Source: Brucella pituitosa (GTDB lineage: Bacteria > Pseudomonadota > Alphaproteobacteria > Rhizobiales > Rhizobiaceae). From it: a stretch of 64,000 nucleotides of DNA. Made by a program: the position numbers and the translations under genes. Below are positions 11,085 through 19,479 of this stretch, piece after piece. The stretch spans positions 2,277,501 to 2,341,500 of the forward strand of contig NZ_PYSY02000001.1 of NCBI RefSeq assembly GCF_003049685.1. The letters run 5' to 3'. The notes under the pieces are model-generated. The model was not told the DNA's origin, ran no database searches, and saw nothing but the letters and a program-made list of their open reading frames with translations. Positions within the stretch are counted from its first letter, which is position 1. Every line of letters begins with the position of its first letter.

Positions 11085-12356
11085 TTATTTATCAAGCCCA
11101 TAGACGCCATGCAGTGTACGCACAGCGAGTTCTGCGTAAGGCCCATCAATCAGGATGGAAATCTTGATTTCCGACGTGGTGATAGCACGGATATTGATGC
11201 CTTTTTCAGCCAATGCCTTGAAGGCAGTTGCTGCAACACCTGCATGGCTGCGCATGCCAATACCGATCACCGAAATCTTGGCAAGGCCGGTTTCCGACTG
11301 AATGTGATCGGAGCCGATTTCCGCCTTCACTTTATCGAGAACGCGCAGTGCCTTGTCGATATCACCGGTCGGGATCGTGAACGTCATGTCGGTTTTCGAA
11401 CCGTCTTCCGACACGTTCTGTACGATCATATCGACATTGATGTGCTCTTCGGCCAGAGGTCCGAAAATCGCAGCCGAAATGCCTGGCCGGTCGGCCACGC
11501 GTCGGAGCGAAATCTGAGCTTCATCCTTCGCATAAGCGATACCAGTGACGACCTGCTGTTCCACGATTTCATCCTCGTCGCAAATGAGCGTTCCGGGCGG
11601 GTTGATCGGATCATCCATGCCCGGTGCATTGGGGTCCGTAAAACTTGAGCGCACGAAGGTGCGAACTTTATGTACCATGGCAAGCTCGACCGAGCGTACC
11701 TGAAGCACCTTGGCACCGAGCGAAGCCATTTCCAGCATTTCTTCAAACGTAATGCGTGAAAGGCGCTTTGCCTTGGGTTCGATGCGCGGGTCGGTCGTAT
11801 AGACGCCATCGACATCGGTATAGATATCGCAACGGTCAGCCTTCACACCCGCGGCAATCGCCACAGCTGAAGTGTCAGAGCCGCCACGGCCCAGCGTTGC
11901 AATGCGGTTATCCGGGCCGATACCCTGGAAACCGGCAACAACGGCAACCTGCCCCATTTCCATGCGACGGATGATTTCCGAACCGTCGATTTCCTGAATA
12001 CGGGCGGCGCCATGCGCATTGTCGGTCTTGATCGGAATCTGCCAGCCCTGCCACGAACGGGCGTCCACACCAATCGACTGCAGCGCAATCGCCAGAAGGC
12101 CACTCGTTACCTGTTCGCCAGAAGCAACGATCGCATCATATTCGCGCGCATCGTAGAAGGGTGAAGTGCCACCGGCAACCTTGGGCATGTTCTGCACCCA
12201 GCTGACCAGTTCGTTGGTCTTGCCCGACATGGCGGAGACAACGACGGCAACCTGATTGCCGGCATCGACTTCACGTTTGACGTGGCGCGCCACATTAGAG
12301 ATGCGTTCCAGATCGGCCACAGAAGTGCCGCCGAATTTCATCACGATGCGCGCCAT
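11085..12356 (-). CDS. lysC: Aspartate kinase
   Basis: Aspartokinase phosphorylates aspartate, the first step toward lysine, threonine, methionine and diaminopimelate. The 423-aa protein has the kinase domain (about 1-245, opening MARIVMKFGGTSVAD, with the GRGGSDTSAVA motif) and two C-terminal ACT domains (about 265-420, with DRPGISAAIFG and SHAGVAATAFKAL) that bind regulatory amino acids. Its length is typical of a lysine/threonine-sensitive monofunctional enzyme. It is divergent from ubiG across about 230 bases, a pairing I recall as conserved in alphaproteobacteria. lysA for the same pathway lies at 45.6 kb. Confidence 0.96.
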   Translation of the reverse strand: MARIVMKFGGTSVADLERISNVARHVKREVDAGNQVAVVVSAMSGKTNELVSWVQNMPKVAGGTSPFYDAREYDAIVASGEQVTSGLLAIALQSIGVDARSWQGWQIPIKTDNAHGAARIQEIDGSEIIRRMEMGQVAVVAGFQGIGPDNRIATLGRGGSDTSAVAIAAGVKADRCDIYTDVDGVYTTDPRIEPKAKRLSRITFEEMLEMASLGAKVLQVRSVELAMVHKVRTFVRSSFTDPNAPGMDDPINPPGTLICDEDEIVEQQVVTGIAYAKDEAQISLRRVADRPGISAAIFGPLAEEHINVDMIVQNVSEDGSKTDMTFTIPTGDIDKALRVLDKVKAEIGSDHIQSETGLAKISVIGIGMRSHAGVAATAFKALAEKGINIRAITTSEIKISILIDGPYAELAVRTLHGVYGLDK

Positions 12357-12584
12357 TTAAGGATACGTCCCGTCTTTTGAAAAATTACACTAACGCCTGC
12401 CGAAACCTTATTTTCTTGCGACAGACAAACCCGGGGTCACATAGCTAAAATGTCGCGCTTCCGCAAGGGTGTGATTCCCGTGAAACAATAATGCTTCAAG
12501 TCAAACCGCGAAATTGATTTGATCCTTGACTTTAACACGCTACCTTGAGAGCAGGACTGTATGCTGCGTCCGCTGGAGAATGAT

Positions 12585-13331
12585 ATGACTGAGACTGCCC
12601 GTACCACCATCGATGCTTCCGAAATCGAGCATTTTTCGCGCATTGCCGCACAATGGTGGGACCCGCAGGGCAAGTTCCGTCCGCTTCACAAGTTCAATCC
12701 GACGCGGCTCACCTATATCAAGGAAAAGGTCTGCGAGAAGTTCAATCGCGATCCCAACAGCCCTCGCCCGTTTGAAGGCTTGCGCTTTCTCGATATCGGC
12801 TGCGGCGGAGGACTTCTGTGCGAGCCGATGTCGCGTCTCGGCGCAACGGTGATTGGTGCGGATGCATCCGAAACCAATATCGAAGTTGCAAAAATCCACG
12901 CCGCCCAAAGCGGTGTCGAAGTCGATTATCGTGCAACCACCGCAGAAGCACTGGCTGAGGCTGGCGAGAAGTTCGATGTCGTTCTCAACATGGAAGTGGT
13001 CGAACACGTCTCTGACGTTGATCTGTTCATGTCTGCGACCAGCGAAATGGTGAAGCCGGGCGGCCTGATGTTCGTGGCCACCATCAATCGCACACTCAAA
13101 GCCTATGGCCTTGCAATCATCGGCGCTGAATATGTATTGCGCTGGCTGCCTCGCGGCACGCATCAATATGAGAAGCTGGTGCGCCCTGAAGAACTGGAAG
13201 CTGCATTTTCCAAGGCTGGCCTCACCCTTATCGACAAGCTTGGTGTCACTTATAATCCGCTGGCCGACAGCTGGAGCCGCTCACGCGATACCGATGTGAA
13301 CTACATGGTTCTCGCCGAACGTCGTCAATAA
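12585..13331 (+). CDS. ubiG: Ubiquinone biosynthesis O-methyltransferase
   Basis: UbiG carries out the two O-methylations of ubiquinone synthesis using S-adenosylmethionine. The 248-aa protein has the family opening [19 protein letters not shown], the SAM-binding motif [15 protein letters not shown] (about 70-85) and the later [11 protein letters not shown] block. [10 protein letters not shown] is taken as start because it matches the usual N-terminus; an ATG eight codons earlier is in frame. It is transcribed away from lysC, and its stop abuts the stop of the convergent transporter gene with no gap. Confidence 0.95.
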   Translation: MTETARTTIDASEIEHFSRIAAQWWDPQGKFRPLHKFNPTRLTYIKEKVCEKFNRDPNSPRPFEGLRFLDIGCGGGLLCEPMSRLGATVIGADASETNIEVAKIHAAQSGVEVDYRATTAEALAEAGEKFDVVLNMEVVEHVSDVDLFMSATSEMVKPGGLMFVATINRTLKAYGLAIIGAEYVLRWLPRGTHQYEKLVRPEELEAAFSKAGLTLIDKLGVTYNPLADSWSRSRDTDVNYMVLAERRQ

Positions 13332-14213
13332 TTACCGCTTCTGAGCTTTTGTCGTCAGCGCCACACCAAAGGCGATGACGACGGCACCTATCCATGTGAG
13401 CGGCGGATAGTTTTCGCCCAAAAATAGCGTGCCGGAAATCAACCCGAGAGCTGCTGCAACATAGCCGATCTGGCTGAGATAAACTGGCCCACCGACCGCC
13501 TGCAGCCGAAAAAACAGAGCAAACATACCTGCCGAGGCAATAGCTTGTGCAACTGCCGCCATCGGTGCCAGAGCCAGTGTCTCAATTGGGAAGTTGCCGC
13601 TAAACAGGAAAATACCCACAAAAAGCATCACAGCCGCCGCAAGATGACTTCCCGCTGCAAGTTCCGTCGGGTCAGCATTTTTAGGCCAGTCGAGTGTGCG
13701 ATAGACATTCCCCATTGCCAGAAGCACCGGAATGAGAAGTGCGAGTCCAATCCACAATGGATCAGCAGGCTTGCCCACTTCTCCACGTGTCATTGCCACC
13801 ATGATTGCGCCGATGAACCCGGCGACAATCCCTGCAATACCAAGCCCGTTGGGACGGCGCAGACCAAATGCCATTGAGATCACCAGCGTCATGACCGGCG
13901 AAAGCGTGTACATGATTCCCGTGAAACCAGCACCAAGGCGCGGAATAGCCGACAGGATCAGCAGATTCGGCAGCGCGTAAGAAATCGCCGCCGTGCAGAT
14001 GTAATAACGCAGCTTGCCGTAAGACATCCCAACCCGCTTTTTGCTCAAAAGCAAAACCAGAAGCAGAATAATCCCCGCACTGGCTGAAAACAGGAATGTC
14101 CACATTGCAGGCGGAACACCGGCTTCCGCAGCAATTTTTCCCAGCGGTAAAATGAGGCCTAGCAACGTGCCAGTGGCAAGCAACAGGAAAGGCGCGGAAT
14201 CCAGAAGTTTCAT
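13332..14213 (-). CDS. DMT superfamily transporter (EamA type)
   Basis: A 293-aa integral membrane protein with about ten hydrophobic segments in two related halves, the EamA plan of drug/metabolite exporters. Recognisable pieces are the first helix FLLLATGTLLGLILPLGKI, the mid-protein signature GLGIAGIVAGFIGAIMV, and the C-terminal end of the second EamA unit GTLFLGENYPPLTWIGAVVI. The substrate cannot be read from the sequence. The gene is convergent with ubiG and may lead or stand apart from the DUF1178 gene behind it (43-base gap). It is one of three EamA proteins in the window. Confidence 0.88.
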   Translation of the reverse strand: MKLLDSAPFLLLATGTLLGLILPLGKIAAEAGVPPAMWTFLFSASAGIILLLVLLLSKKRVGMSYGKLRYYICTAAISYALPNLLILSAIPRLGAGFTGIMYTLSPVMTLVISMAFGLRRPNGLGIAGIVAGFIGAIMVAMTRGEVGKPADPLWIGLALLIPVLLAMGNVYRTLDWPKNADPTELAAGSHLAAAVMLFVGIFLFSGNFPIETLALAPMAAVAQAIASAGMFALFFRLQAVGGPVYLSQIGYVAAALGLISGTLFLGENYPPLTWIGAVVIAFGVALTTKAQKR

Positions 14214-14255
14214 GCGCCGTGTGCCCCCTCACGCAATTCGATAATCTTTATAAAA

Positions 14256-14681
14256 TCAGTTCTTGTCTTCCGGGAAGACAGGCAGCGGCATCACATCCAC
14301 ACCGTCTTCGATGAGAGAATGAACGTCTTCCCGGGAAGCTTCGCCGTAAATGCCGCGCGCTTCAGTCTCACCAAAGTGGATCTTGCGGGCCTCTTCGGCA
14401 AACTGATCGCCGACATAATCCGCATTCTCGCGAACCTTGCGGCTCAGCTCGCGCATCTCATCCAGCACCTGCTTCTGTGCTTCCCCCATGGCAATCGCCA
14501 CCTGCTCTTTCGAGCGGCTGGTGGATACAGCAGGCGCCATCAGCGACTTCTGCACTTGCAGCGATCCACAGGACGGACAGGATACAAGCTTGCGCTCCGC
14601 CTGCCGATCAAAATCAGCATTATCGCGGAACCAGCCCTCAAACTCATGGCCGTGATCGCAATGAAGCGAAAAGCGGATCAT
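14256..14681 (-). CDS. DUF1178 family protein
   Basis: A 141-aa soluble protein of DUF1178, common in alpha- and betaproteobacteria and without a known function. It opens MIRFSLHCDHGHEFEGWF and has a CPSCGSLQV knuckle near residues 35-43, which suggests a metal site together with the Cys/His near the start. It lies four bases after the nitrilase-family gene on the same strand, so the two are co-transcribed; together with glutaredoxin and ComF upstream they form a run that I recall as conserved in related genomes. Confidence 0.9.
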   Translation of the reverse strand: MIRFSLHCDHGHEFEGWFRDNADFDRQAERKLVSCPSCGSLQVQKSLMAPAVSTSRSKEQVAIAMGEAQKQVLDEMRELSRKVRENADYVGDQFAEEARKIHFGETEARGIYGEASREDVHSLIEDGVDVMPLPVFPEDKN

Positions 14682-14684
14682 GGA

Positions 14685-15539
14685 TTATGCGTCCTCTTTC
14701 TCTTTTGCGGAGGCAACCTTAACCGAGAACTCACGCGCATTCTTGAGATTAGGCACTTTGGCGCGTGCGCTTGCACTTTCCGCAATGTCAATATCTGCAA
14801 CAATGACAGCCGGTTCGTCGTGGGCTGCTTCCGCCAGAACCTTGCCCCAAGGCGAGACGATCAGCGAATGGCCGTAGGTCTCGCGACCGTCTTCATGGAG
14901 GCCACCTTGTGCTGCTGAAATCAGGAATGCACCATTTTCAATCGCACGTGCACGCTGCAAAATATGCCAGTGGGCTTCACCCGTCTGCCTGGTGAAAGCA
15001 GCCGGTGCTGTAATCACATTGGCACCGGCGAGCGCCTGCGCGCGGAAAAGCTGCGGGAAGCGAATATCGTAGCAAACAGCCATACCGACATTAGCAAAGG
15101 GCAGTTCGGCAATAACGGTTTCTTTGCCCGGCTCATAGGTTGCCGATTCGCGCCAGCTTTCGCCATTGTCGAGATCAACATCGAACATATGAACCTTATC
15201 ATAAGTGGCAATCTTTTTGCCTGAAGGCGCGAAGATGCCACCGCGATTGGCGATCTTGCCGTCGCCCACATCAATGGCCGTCGATCCGATATGCAGAAAA
15301 ATGCCGTGCTTCTTTGCAAGCGCCGATGCAGCCCTGAACACAAGGTCATTGCTTTCATCGCGCAAGCTTGCAAAAAAGGCCACACGGTCGCGCATCAGCG
15401 CGCCGGTCATTTCAGGGGTCTGCACATAATGAGCACCCTTTGCCACAGCATCAGAAACCAGTTTTTCCAAAGCTTCGACATTGCGAACAATATCGGTGCC
15501 TGAGCGCATCTGGACAGCAGCGGCGCGAAAAGTGCTCAT
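14685..15539 (-). CDS. Carbon-nitrogen hydrolase (Nit1/NitFhit-like amidase)
   Basis: The 284-aa protein is a nitrilase-superfamily amidase with the catalytic triad visible: Glu in TPEMTGALM (about 44), Lys in TYDKVHMFDVDL (about 110) and Cys in GMAVCYDIRFPQLFRAQAL (about 153). The branch resembles Nit1-type enzymes, shown in other organisms to hydrolyse deaminated glutathione, a repair activity. That would suit the neighbouring glutaredoxin gene, but substrate is inference. It is downstream of grxC (17-base gap) and four bases before the DUF1178 gene, so it is very likely in the same transcript. Confidence 0.9.
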   Translation of the reverse strand: MSTFRAAAVQMRSGTDIVRNVEALEKLVSDAVAKGAHYVQTPEMTGALMRDRVAFFASLRDESNDLVFRAASALAKKHGIFLHIGSTAIDVGDGKIANRGGIFAPSGKKIATYDKVHMFDVDLDNGESWRESATYEPGKETVIAELPFANVGMAVCYDIRFPQLFRAQALAGANVITAPAAFTRQTGEAHWHILQRARAIENGAFLISAAQGGLHEDGRETYGHSLIVSPWGKVLAEAAHDEPAVIVADIDIAESASARAKVPNLKNAREFSVKVASAKEKEDA

Positions 15540-15556
15540 TGGTATCTCCCCTAAAT

Positions 15557-15823
15557 TTAGTTCAGTGCGCCGGTTGCAAGCAAACCATCAAGCTTGCCAG
15601 CATTGTCGAGCGCAAAAAGATCGTCGCAACCGCCGACATGAACCGAACCCACAAAAATCTGCGGGAAAGTGTTGCGGCCCGAACGCTCCTGCATTTCTGC
15701 ACGCAGTTCAGGCGTGGCACCCGCATTGATTTCGTTGAACTGAACGCCCTTCTCATTGAGAAGCCCCACTGCACGCGTGCAATAAGGGCAGCCTGGGCGG
15801 GTATAAATGGTAACATCAACCAT
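15557..15823 (-). CDS. grxC: Glutaredoxin 3 (GrxC type)
   Basis: An 88-aa dithiol glutaredoxin that reduces disulfides with glutathione. It has the active site CPYC in MVDVTIYTRPGCPYCTRAV, a TFPQIFVG segment with the cis-proline, and the glutathione-binding GGCDDL. The start MVDVT is preceded by GGAG; 14 extra codons upstream are open but include the hairpin region. It heads a short unit with the amidase and DUF1178 genes. An eight-base-arm palindrome sits just ahead of the ribosome-binding site. Confidence 0.95.
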   Translation of the reverse strand: MVDVTIYTRPGCPYCTRAVGLLNEKGVQFNEINAGATPELRAEMQERSGRNTFPQIFVGSVHVGGCDDLFALDNAGKLDGLLATGALN

Positions 15824-15836
15824 GAAAAACTCCATT

Positions 15837-15862
15837 CGTTGCCAACTATATAAGTGGCAACG
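15837..15862. repeat. Perfect palindrome upstream of grxC
   Basis: CGTTGCCA and TGGCAACG flank the AT-rich ACTATATAAG. It ends a few bases before the grxC Shine-Dalgarno and lies 40 bases past the comF stop. No T-run follows on either strand, so it may be an operator or leader hairpin rather than a terminator. Confidence 0.5.
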
Positions 15863-15902
15863 CACTGATCTGGAAGCCCCTCATGCATTCACGAAACTGT
15901 AT

Positions 15903-16694
15903 TTATGTGTCGGGCAGGACGCGACTAAATGTCAACACGTCAACACTCTTTGCCCCACCGCGCAGCAAGGCGCGGGTCGTAGCTTTCACGGTCGATCCGG
16001 TCGTGTAGACATCGTCGATCAGCAAAATGCGACGCCCCCGCACATGAATATCGTGTTCTTTCGGAACCCGGAACGCGCCATCAACATTGCGTTTGCGCTC
16101 TTTCAGACCAAGCCCGATCTGCTGATCGGTACGGCGAATACGCTTGACCGCCTGTGGGGCAAAAGGCTTGTTGCTCAACTCTGACAATGTTCGGGCCAAT
16201 TCTGCCGATTGATTGAAACGTCGCGACCAGAAGCGCCACCTGTGCAAAGGTACAGGCAGAATCACATCACATTCATCCAGCAATTCTCGCCCTGCCCGCT
16301 GCATCCAGCGCGCCATCCACGGCGCAAGATCGGTTCGGTCATGAAACTTGAGTGCCACCGCCATGCGCTGTGCCGCCCCCCGATGCAGAACTGCCGATCG
16401 CAATCGCCGAAATGGCGGCGGGTCGGCAATGGCCTCAGCGCTCATGAAATTCTCGCCGAAATCATGATTGAACGGAATGCCCAGCACCGGACAATAGGGC
16501 TTTTCGATAAAGCGCAACTGCGACCAGCATTGCGGGCATAGGGTTCCCGGTTCGGAAACCTGCGTACGGCAACCGATACAACTCGCCGGAAACAAAATAT
16601 CCGAAGAATAGCGTAAGCCGCCACGAACGACGCTGAACGCGTTCGTTTTGATCCTGTACAACAAGCTTTGATGCGATCTGTCGTCATCCGCCAT
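15903..16694 (-). CDS. ComF family phosphoribosyltransferase-like protein
   Basis: A 263-aa ComF-family protein. It has an N-terminal zinc-finger-like region (CIGCRTQV and CPQCW) and a C-terminal phosphoribosyltransferase domain with the PRPP motif ILLIDDVYTTGST (about 220-232). In naturally competent bacteria ComFC is needed for DNA uptake; in alphaproteobacteria the role is not well established. The start MADDDRSHQS has GGGGGCGA in front; an ATG 11 codons upstream (16727) is an alternative. It is divergent from the methyltransferase gene, and a palindromic repeat lies between the two. Confidence 0.88.
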   Translation of the reverse strand: MADDDRSHQSLLYRIKTNAFSVVRGGLRYSSDILFPASCIGCRTQVSEPGTLCPQCWSQLRFIEKPYCPVLGIPFNHDFGENFMSAEAIADPPPFRRLRSAVLHRGAAQRMAVALKFHDRTDLAPWMARWMQRAGRELLDECDVILPVPLHRWRFWSRRFNQSAELARTLSELSNKPFAPQAVKRIRRTDQQIGLGLKERKRNVDGAFRVPKEHDIHVRGRRILLIDDVYTTGSTVKATTRALLRGGAKSVDVLTFSRVLPDT

Positions 16695-16735
16695 TGCATT
16701 CGCCCCCGTTCGAATGCATCTAATCATTTGCTTTC

Positions 16736-16782
16736 ACGCATTATCCCACGCAAAACCGCTTCACACTTTTGCTGGAAATGCT
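16736..16782. repeat. Palindromic repeat (degenerate copy)
   Basis: A diverged copy of the CGCATCCCGAAAAGTG family in inverted orientation (CACGCAAAACCGCTTCACACTTTTGCTGGAAATGC) between comF and the methyltransferase gene. Confidence 0.5.
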
Positions 16783-16825
16783 TCTACTTTATCTCAGCAT
16801 GCTCGAAAGAGAAGACGGAATCGCA

Positions 16826-17725
16826 ATGGCCGCTCCCTCATCCGCCCCCGCACACGAAAGTGCGATATTTGATCGCGATCTTTTGCTGGCCTTCCGTCGG
16901 CGCGCATTCAGACGCGCTGAACCAGGTGCGGATTTTCTGTTGCGTCGCGCTGCCGAAGATCTGGAAGACCGGCTGGATGCTGTCAAGCGTCACTTTCCTG
17001 TTGCTGTCGACCTTGCTGGCCACAATGGGTCTGCCGCCGCAGCCATTGCCCGATCAGGTAAAGCCGATCTGATCCTGCGCGTCGAACGCGATGAAGCTTT
17101 CTTGAAAGGCCCTTTTGCAGCAATTGTTGCAGATGAAGAAATTTTGCCGCTCAAACCCGGCAGCGTTGATCTCATCGTTTCACTCATGTCTTTGCACGCG
17201 ACCAATGATACGCCGGGTACAATGGTGCAGATTGCGCGTGCACTTAAACCCGACGGTCTTTTCCTTGCAGCATTCAGCGGCAATGGGACCTTGGGCGAAT
17301 TACGTGAAAGTCTTTTACAGGCCGAAATTGAACTGACCGGCGGGGCTTCTCCGCGCGTCTTCCCGTTTGCGGATGTGCGTGATGTCGGCGGCCTTTTGCA
17401 GCGCGCAGGCTTTGCACTTCCGGTAACGGATGTAGAAAACGTCACCGTACGTTATGATTCAATTTTCAATCTGATGACCGATCTGCGTGCGATGGGCATG
17501 CAGAATGTTTTGCGCGACCGCTCGCGCAAGCCTGTATCGCGGCGACTTTTCCTGCGTGCCGCCGAAATTTATGCCGAACGCTTCAGCGATCCGGACGGAC
17601 GTATCCGTGCCACTTTCTCGACAATCTGGTTATCGGGCTGGGCACCGCACGAATCGCAGCAAAAGCCACTCAAGCCCGGTTCTGCCAAGGCTTCGCTGGC
17701 TGATGCATTGAAAAACATCGAATAA
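16826..17725 (+). CDS. SAM-dependent methyltransferase, NDUFAF5-like
   Basis: A 299-aa class I methyltransferase-fold protein. It opens with IFDRDLLLAFRRRAFRR, then a degenerate SAM site AVDLAGHNGSAAAAIA, a Met/Leu-rich LIVSLMSLHATNDTPG segment and ALKPDGLFLAAFSG. The order and wording match the family of mitochondrial NDUFAF5, a complex I assembly factor that hydroxylates an arginine of NDUFS7; bacterial members sit in BioC-like annotations. Function in bacteria is unproven. The GxGxG loop is replaced by AGHNGSA, as seen in this group. MAAPSSAPAHES is taken as start because upstream codons run through the repeat. Confidence 0.82.
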   Translation: MAAPSSAPAHESAIFDRDLLLAFRRRAFRRAEPGADFLLRRAAEDLEDRLDAVKRHFPVAVDLAGHNGSAAAAIARSGKADLILRVERDEAFLKGPFAAIVADEEILPLKPGSVDLIVSLMSLHATNDTPGTMVQIARALKPDGLFLAAFSGNGTLGELRESLLQAEIELTGGASPRVFPFADVRDVGGLLQRAGFALPVTDVENVTVRYDSIFNLMTDLRAMGMQNVLRDRSRKPVSRRLFLRAAEIYAERFSDPDGRIRATFSTIWLSGWAPHESQQKPLKPGSAKASLADALKNIE

Positions 17726-17730
17726 AGCTC

Positions 17731-17838
17731 TTAGAGCATGTCTCCCAAAAGTGGGAACCGGTTTTGGGGTAAAGACATGCTTAAAAACAAACAGATAGAG
17801 CATTTTCTACGATTCATCTTAAACAGGAAATGCTCTAG
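17731..17838. repeat. Composite palindromic repeat
   Basis: Two nested units: AGAGCATGTCTCCCAAAAGTGGGAACC running to GACATGCT, then AGAGCATTTTCTACG to GGAAATGCTCTA. The outer arms AGAGCAT / ATGCTCT match other copies at 28.9 and 43.0 kb. It lies between convergent 3' ends. Confidence 0.65.
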
Positions 17839-18143
17839 CAATCGCCCGTATGGCTGCCGTCCGGATCAATGACGCAGATTGGACGAACGGGCGCTTTACG
17901 CGCGACAACTGGATCGCGTTTGATCGAACCGGTCATGGTTCGATCAATGCCATCCGGCAGCACGGATTGGGCTGCAACCTTATTGGCCTGATCGTTTAAA
18001 ACCGGCACGATGATCAGCGCAAGGGCGACGGCAGCGGAACCAAAAAGAAGCACGACGCGCAAAATGCCGCGACCAGCTTTCGAGAGTGGACCCGGCGTAT
18101 ATTCATTATGATCTGCACTGAAATAATTATTATCGAAACTCAT
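17835..18143 (-). CDS. Small single-span membrane protein, unknown
   Basis: A 102-aa protein not recognised as a named family. It has a cytoplasmic N-terminus (MSFDNNYFSADHNEYTPGPL), one transmembrane segment (about 30-50, VVLLFGSAAVALALIIVPVL) and a periplasmic tail with TMTGSIKRDP and a C-terminal Cys pair (PICVIDPDGSHTGDC) that could form a disulfide. The TGSI/KRDP text resembles tails of other rhizobial envelope proteins, without a known role. Its stop codon overlaps the repeat next door. It stands alone. Confidence 0.75.
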   Translation of the reverse strand: MSFDNNYFSADHNEYTPGPLSKAGRGILRVVLLFGSAAVALALIIVPVLNDQANKVAAQSVLPDGIDRTMTGSIKRDPVVARKAPVRPICVIDPDGSHTGDC

Positions 18144-18256
18144 GAGGCAAACTCCGGGGCACTTGTCCCAGAGAATGCCGTAGCTGAGTGAATCATCGAT
18201 TAACGCGAAGGGTTAACGAGTAAGGATTTGGGTACTATTTTTTGACTTTCCACAGC

Positions 18257-18673
18257 TCATAAAAGATCGATCAAAAACGGGATCAGCGGCTCGTCAGCTG
18301 GCGGCATTGGGTAGTCGCGCATATCCTTTGGCCGGACCCATTTCAGCGCCTGCCCTTCCAGCCCTTGTGCGACACCTTCAAACCGGCGGCAGACATAGAG
18401 CGGCATCAGCAAATGAAAGTCGTCATAGGTGTGGCTGGCAAAGGTCAGAGGCGCAAGACAAGCCACCTTTGTCGTAATGCCAACCTCTTCCTGCAACTCG
18501 CGGATCAACGTTTCTTCCGGGGTTTCACCCTGTTCAACCTTGCCGCCGGGAAACTCCCAGAGACCGGCCAGAGACTTTCCTTCCGGACGTTGGGCCAGAA
18601 GCACGCGTCCATCAGCATCCACAAGCGCGCAGGCCGCAACCAGCACGATACGGCGGGATTTAGTCTCACTCAT
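18257..18673 (-). CDS. mutT: 8-oxo-dGTP diphosphatase (MutT)
   Basis: MutT removes oxidised dGTP from the nucleotide pool and so prevents A:T to C:G mutations. The 138-aa protein has a full Nudix box, GGKVEQGETPEETLIRELQEEVGI (about 43-66), after the family-typical LLAQRPEGKSLAGLWEFPGG. Length fits. Its ATG overlaps the stop of the GNAT gene as ATGA, so argJ, the GNAT gene and mutT form one overlapping unit on the minus strand. Confidence 0.93.
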   Translation of the reverse strand: MSETKSRRIVLVAACALVDADGRVLLAQRPEGKSLAGLWEFPGGKVEQGETPEETLIRELQEEVGITTKVACLAPLTFASHTYDDFHLLMPLYVCRRFEGVAQGLEGQALKWVRPKDMRDYPMPPADEPLIPFLIDLL

Positions 18674-19479
18674 TTTTCATTACTCTCCCGGTAAGCGTAA
18701 CGATAGGCTTCCTGAAAGCCGAAACGCTCATAAAGTGCCAGCCCCGCCACATTGTCCGCTTCGATTTGAAGCCACGCCTTTTTGGCACCAAGGCTCACAG
18801 CCCATTTAAGCGTTGATCCGATTATGGCGCGCCCATATCCATTGCGACGGGCATCCGGCAACGTACCGACATCGAAAAGCCCGGCCATCACACCATCCTG
18901 CACGCAAAGCACATTGGACACCGCGCGTCCGCCCTCCTCCAGAACAAACATGCCCTTGTTGGGACGAATGCCATCAAGCAGTTCCGAGAACCCCGGACGA
19001 AGTTCTTTGGGGCGTCCGTGGATGATCACGGATGCCTCGACAAAGCGCCCGATATCTTTGAGCGGTATCTGATCCTGTTCCTTCGACAGATCCAGCTCTT
19101 CCAGATTGGAAGTCATGACGATGGTTTCGTCCTGACGTTTCCACCCCAGACCTTCAAGATAATCTTCAAGTTCGACCGGAGCGAGCGGCGAAAGACGAAA
19201 ACATGGCACACGTCCGTAAGCGCGGAAGCGTTGCGAAGCCAGCTCGACACGCGCCGGAATGTCACGTGTATCGCCCGGATCAAGCGGGTTGACCGAGTTG
19301 AGGCGCTTTGAAGGATGCGCTGCCGTCATACGTATCGCCCACGTGCCGTCATAATGAACAGACGTGGCGGGCCATGCACGAAAGCCCACGGCCTCAAGCT
19401 GGCGAACGATAGCAAGACTTGGCGCGGAACCGGGCTTTGTCACTGTCAACTCCGTAAACTCAGCTTCTGTAGTCGCCAT
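18670..19479 (-). CDS. GNAT family N-acetyltransferase
   Basis: A 269-aa protein whose C-terminal half is a GNAT acetyl-CoA domain (about 150-260), with the acetyl-CoA loop [21 protein letters not shown] and the closing [18 protein letters not shown]. The N-terminal half is a second, diverged region. The acceptor is unknown. ATG at 19479 lies inside the last 20 bases of argJ; an ATG four codons earlier is also in frame. Coupling to argJ and mutT suggests co-expression, not a shared pathway. Confidence 0.86.
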   Translation of the reverse strand: MATTEAEFTELTVTKPGSAPSLAIVRQLEAVGFRAWPATSVHYDGTWAIRMTAAHPSKRLNSVNPLDPGDTRDIPARVELASQRFRAYGRVPCFRLSPLAPVELEDYLEGLGWKRQDETIVMTSNLEELDLSKEQDQIPLKDIGRFVEASVIIHGRPKELRPGFSELLDGIRPNKGMFVLEEGGRAVSNVLCVQDGVMAGLFDVGTLPDARRNGYGRAIIGSTLKWAVSLGAKKAWLQIEADNVAGLALYERFGFQEAYRYAYRESNEK

